A stretch of 64,000 nt of DNA from Streptomyces europaeiscabiei (GTDB taxonomy: Bacteria > Actinomycetota > Actinomycetes > Streptomycetales > Streptomycetaceae), in assembly GCF_001550375.1 (NCBI RefSeq), contig NZ_LRTR01000818.1, forward strand, positions 1-64,000. The letters are read 5' to 3'. This document shows, one piece after another, positions 61,918 to 64,000 of the stretch. The position numbers and the translations under genes are program-made. A model generated the notes under the pieces. That model did not search any database. It had not been told where the DNA came from and saw only the letters and a list, made by a program, of their open reading frames with translations. Positions within the stretch are counted from its first letter, which is position 1. Every line of letters begins with the position of its first letter.

Positions 61918-62726
61918 GCTTTGGTCCCCACGCCGGCGAACCCCGAGAAGGCGTACGGATCCTCGTCGTCGGGAGCCGTGTCGGGCCGCCACTTCGCCAT
62001 CGGCACCAGTCCGGGTTCCACCATGTCGTACCCCTCGAAGAACCGCGCGATCTCACCTCGAGAGCGCATGATCAGCGGATTGTGCAGGTCCTTGTACACG
62101 TCCACCGCGCCCTCGGCCCGCTCCCGGGGAAGCGGAATTCCCTCGTAGGAGGTGTGCGAGACGACGAGTAAGCTGCCGGGCGCGAGCGCGTCGCGCAGCT
62201 CGGCCACCGCTCCGTACGGGTCGTCCGTGTCCTCCACGAAGTGCAGTATGGCAACCAGGAGCAGGGCGACCGGCCGGTTCAGGTCGATCAGTCGCTCGAC
62301 GTGGGGGCTCGTGAGGATGTCGAGGGGCTTGCGGAGGTCGGCCGCGACCACGTCCGCGTCGTCGTTCCCCTCCAGAACCGCCTGGCTGTGTGCTACGGCC
62401 ACCGGGTCGTGATCCACGTGGACGACCCGGGCGCCGGGGCTGGCCTCCTGGGCGACTTCGTGCACGTTTCCGAAGGTGGGGATCCCGGATCCGACGTCCA
62501 GGAACTGGGTGATGCCCGAGCCGGCGGCGTAGCGCACGGCGCGGCGCATGAACGCCCGGTTCGCCTGCATGATCTTGGGCAGGCCGGGCACGAACTCCAT
62601 GGCCCTGCGGGCCGCTTCCCGGTCGACCTCGAAGTTGTGCGAACCGCCCAGGTAGTAGTCGTGCATGCGCGCCACGGACGGCATCGAGATGTCGATGCTC
62701 CGCGGCGCCCAGGCGGGACGCTCCAT
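61914..62726 (-). CDS. SAM-dependent methyltransferase of the actinobacterial DUF574/PF04672 type
   Basis: 270 residues: N-terminal IDISMPSVARMHDYYLGGSHNF and the SAM loop FLDVGSGIPTFGNVHEVAQ are the signature of the methyltransf_19 family, abundant in Streptomyces and often next to signalling or regulatory genes. Later strands (VVHVDHDPVAVAHS, VALLLVAILHFVED) complete the fold. Substrate unknown. It is upstream of, and overlaps, the RmdA-like gene. Confidence 0.92.
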   Translation of the reverse strand: MERPAWAPRSIDISMPSVARMHDYYLGGSHNFEVDREAARRAMEFVPGLPKIMQANRAFMRRAVRYAAGSGITQFLDVGSGIPTFGNVHEVAQEASPGARVVHVDHDPVAVAHSQAVLEGNDDADVVAADLRKPLDILTSPHVERLIDLNRPVALLLVAILHFVEDTDDPYGAVAELRDALAPGSLLVVSHTSYEGIPLPRERAEGAVDVYKDLHNPLIMRSRGEIARFFEGYDMVEPGLVPMAKWRPDTAPDDEDPYAFSGFAGVGTKA

Positions 62727-62921
62727 CTGTGTTCTCCAACGCGTCGGGGGTGGCGTGGGCGATCCGGTGTTCGAGCTGAGGCTACTGATCGCCCGCCGAA
62801 GGAGCGAGCGAAAACGGAAATTGACCGTCCGTTCAAGTCCACTGCCGATGGCACATGCCCAACCGCCGCCCCGACCATGCCTGTTCGGCCCCGGACGTTA
62901 CCGCCGCCCCGGCAACACTTG

Positions 62922-62953
62922 TGCCCGGACACCGTTGTTCGCGTGTCCGGGCA
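62922..62953 (-). terminator. Hairpin downstream of the lipoprotein gene
   Basis: 11-bp stem (tgcccggacac paired with gtgtccgggca) with a 10-base loop, adjacent to the stronger hairpin at 62962-62998. Confidence 0.6.
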
Positions 62954-62961
62954 TACCAAGC

Positions 62962-62998
62962 GGTCCGCCCCCTCCGTGCGGTGCGGAGGGGGCGGACC
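62962..62998 (-). terminator. Strong hairpin terminator of the lipoprotein gene
   Basis: Perfect 15-bp stem (ggtccgccccctccg paired with cggagggggcggacc) with a 7-base loop, about 110 bp after the lipoprotein stop on the minus strand. Confidence 0.85.
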
Positions 62999-63106
62999 TG
63001 GATCGGCCGCGCTGGTGTGGTGCGTCCGGCACTCCTCTTCTCGTCCACTCCCTTCCGCGTGCGGTGTTGTGAGTGGCGAGGCGACCCACCCTGGGGAAGG
63101 TGATTC

Positions 63107-64000
63107 TTACTTCTGCGCGCCGATCGGCTCACCGTCGCCGTTGATGGCGAACCAGGTGCCCCCGACACCCTGGCCGTTGGTGTCGCCGGGAGACTTGTCG
63201 TTGGCGAAGGTGTAGAGCGGGATGCAGTTGATGGTCTGCTGCTTGAATCCGTCAGGACGGTCGAAGACCGTGTAGCCCTTCAGCAGGATGCCCTTGGTGT
63301 CGTTCTTGTCGACCGGGGCGACGACGGGCCACTTGTCGAGGCAGGCGCCGGTGCACTTGGTCGACATCGGCCACTGGGTGTCCTTGAGGAACCGGTAGAC
63401 CGTCATGCCGTTCTTGTCGACGACGATCTCGCCGAGCTTGGCGTCGTTGCGGGTGGTCAGGCCGGCCTGCTCCACGGCCTCGCCACCGGTACCGCCCGTG
63501 CCGCCCGTGCCGCCACCGGAACCGCCCTTGGTGGAGGCCTTCTTGCCGTTGGGGGCCGAGGCGAACCAGCTGCCCTTGAGGCCCTGGCCCTTGATGTCAC
63601 CGGCCTTGGTGTCCTTGGCGAAGTAGTACATGGGCCAGCCGCTGACCGTCAGCTGCTTGGTGCCGTCGGGACGGCTGACCTCGCCGAGCAGGGCCTTGTC
63701 GACACCCTCGGCCGCGGTGGCGCCCGAGGCGGGCACCGGCGGCCAGGTGGTGGCGCACTCGCCCTCACAGGTCGTCTTCGGCGGCTCGAAAGAGTCCTTG
63801 TCGAAGCGGTACAGGGTGCGTCCGGCGCTGTCCGTGAGGACCTTGCCGTACTCGTCGCTGTTCCACACGGTCAACTGGCCCGCGGAGGCCGCCGTGGTGG
63901 ACTGGGCCTGGTCCGACGTGTCGGAGCCGGCCGCGCCGACGCCGGCCGTGCCGGTCCCGGTGCCCGCGATGGTGCCGGCACCGAGCGTCGGGGTGGAAGC
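63107..64000 (-). CDS. SCO0930-type secreted lipoprotein with YxFxxD repeats, N-terminus beyond the window
   Basis: At least 297 residues, open to the window edge. Four repeats carry the YxFxxD-type motif of this lipoprotein family (YRFDKDS, YYFAKDT, YRFLKDT, YTFANDK), each pair beside a Cys-containing ECATTWPPV or ACLDKWPVV segment. A Gly/Thr linker separates the two halves. The usual lipobox would lie upstream of 64000. The four extracellular repeats are typical of the predicted lipoprotein family COG4315, of unknown function; a redox role has been suggested from the cysteines but is not shown. Followed by two hairpin terminators. Confidence 0.9.
   Translation of the reverse strand, partial: ASTPTLGAGTIAGTGTGTAGVGAAGSDTSDQAQSTTAASAGQLTVWNSDEYGKVLTDSAGRTLYRFDKDSFEPPKTTCEGECATTWPPVPASGATAAEGVDKALLGEVSRPDGTKQLTVSGWPMYYFAKDTKAGDIKGQGLKGSWFASAPNGKKASTKGGSGGGTGGTGGTGGEAVEQAGLTTRNDAKLGEIVVDKNGMTVYRFLKDTQWPMSTKCTGACLDKWPVVAPVDKNDTKGILLKGYTVFDRPDGFKQQTINCIPLYTFANDKSPGDTNGQGVGGTWFAINGDGEPIGAQK

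Larger units (their letters stand above)
62727..63106. other. Intergenic region between the methyltransferase and the lipoprotein gene
   Basis: No gene recognised. Holds two hairpins at 62922-62953 and 62962-62998, probably terminators for the lipoprotein gene; the rest should contain the promoter of the methyltransferase-rmdA pair. Confidence 0.7.

Overview
The window is high-GC actinobacterial DNA and almost certainly a Streptomyces chromosome: dense genes with GC-rich third positions, many GTG starts, ATGA/GTGA stop-start overlaps, ergothioneine genes, and several copies of the short palindromic 'ttccccgcgcccc' repeat typical of Streptomyces intergenic DNA. Gene content and order (egtABCD, dodecin; then the acyltransferase pair, sdh genes, LysR, an RmdA-type protein and a YxFxxD lipoprotein) match, from memory, the S. 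coelicolor SCO0910-SCO0930 stretch. Here the two conserved blocks are separated by about 37 kb of apparently accessory catabolic and regulatory genes. No rRNA, tRNA, CRISPR array or intact insertion sequence was found.

Layout. 1-4 kb: decayed DNA with a frameshifted 4-hydroxybenzoate-hydroxylase relic, a LacI regulator, a possible FkbM methyltransferase scrap and a broken amidase. 4-7.3 kb: small NfeD-like protein plus flotillin, a PemK/MazF-like protein and a bacterial PARG-type protein. 7.5-12.5 kb: egtABCD and dodecin. 12.5-16 kb: HAD phosphatase, AIF/NDH-like oxidoreductase, MarR regulator 1, alpha/beta hydrolase. 16-20.4 kb: a gallate-type ring-cleavage operon (VOC dioxygenase, oxalomesaconate tautomerase, aldolase, PIG-L hydratase) under a GntR regulator. 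20.7-22.6 kb: EamA exporter and divergent LysR. 22.6-29.9 kb: P450, ferredoxin, ferredoxin reductase, SDR, Baeyer-Villiger monooxygenase and beta-propeller, a plausible oxidative ring-opening pathway. 30.3-35.5 kb: orphan response regulator, MarR regulator 2, SGNH lipase, SDR, alcohol dehydrogenase. 35.5-39.7 kb: MFS/SnoaL/PadR/quinone-reductase cassette lying between the remains of a LuxR response regulator and its kinase. 39.9-44.7 kb: intact two-component system divergent from a ferric-reductase-like flavocytochrome, an FMN-binding protein and ApbE. 45-51.4 kb: GNAT protein and a 1730-residue secreted double-GH43 enzyme. 51.7-54.5 kb: LLM oxidoreductase and an ornithine-lipid type olsB/olsA pair. 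55.2-59.6 kb: sdhCAB with divergent LysR. 59.8-64 kb: RmdA-like c-di-GMP protein coupled to a methyltransferase, and a lipoprotein cut by the window edge.

Links between genes: the two MarR paralogues share an almost identical operator motif (one copy at the first, three at the second), each beside a secreted or lipid-type hydrolase. The GntR, PadR and sdh-LysR genes each have a palindromic or repeated candidate operator in their promoter region. Strong hairpin terminators bound several operons. Functional statements rest on family recognition by eye; no database search was run.
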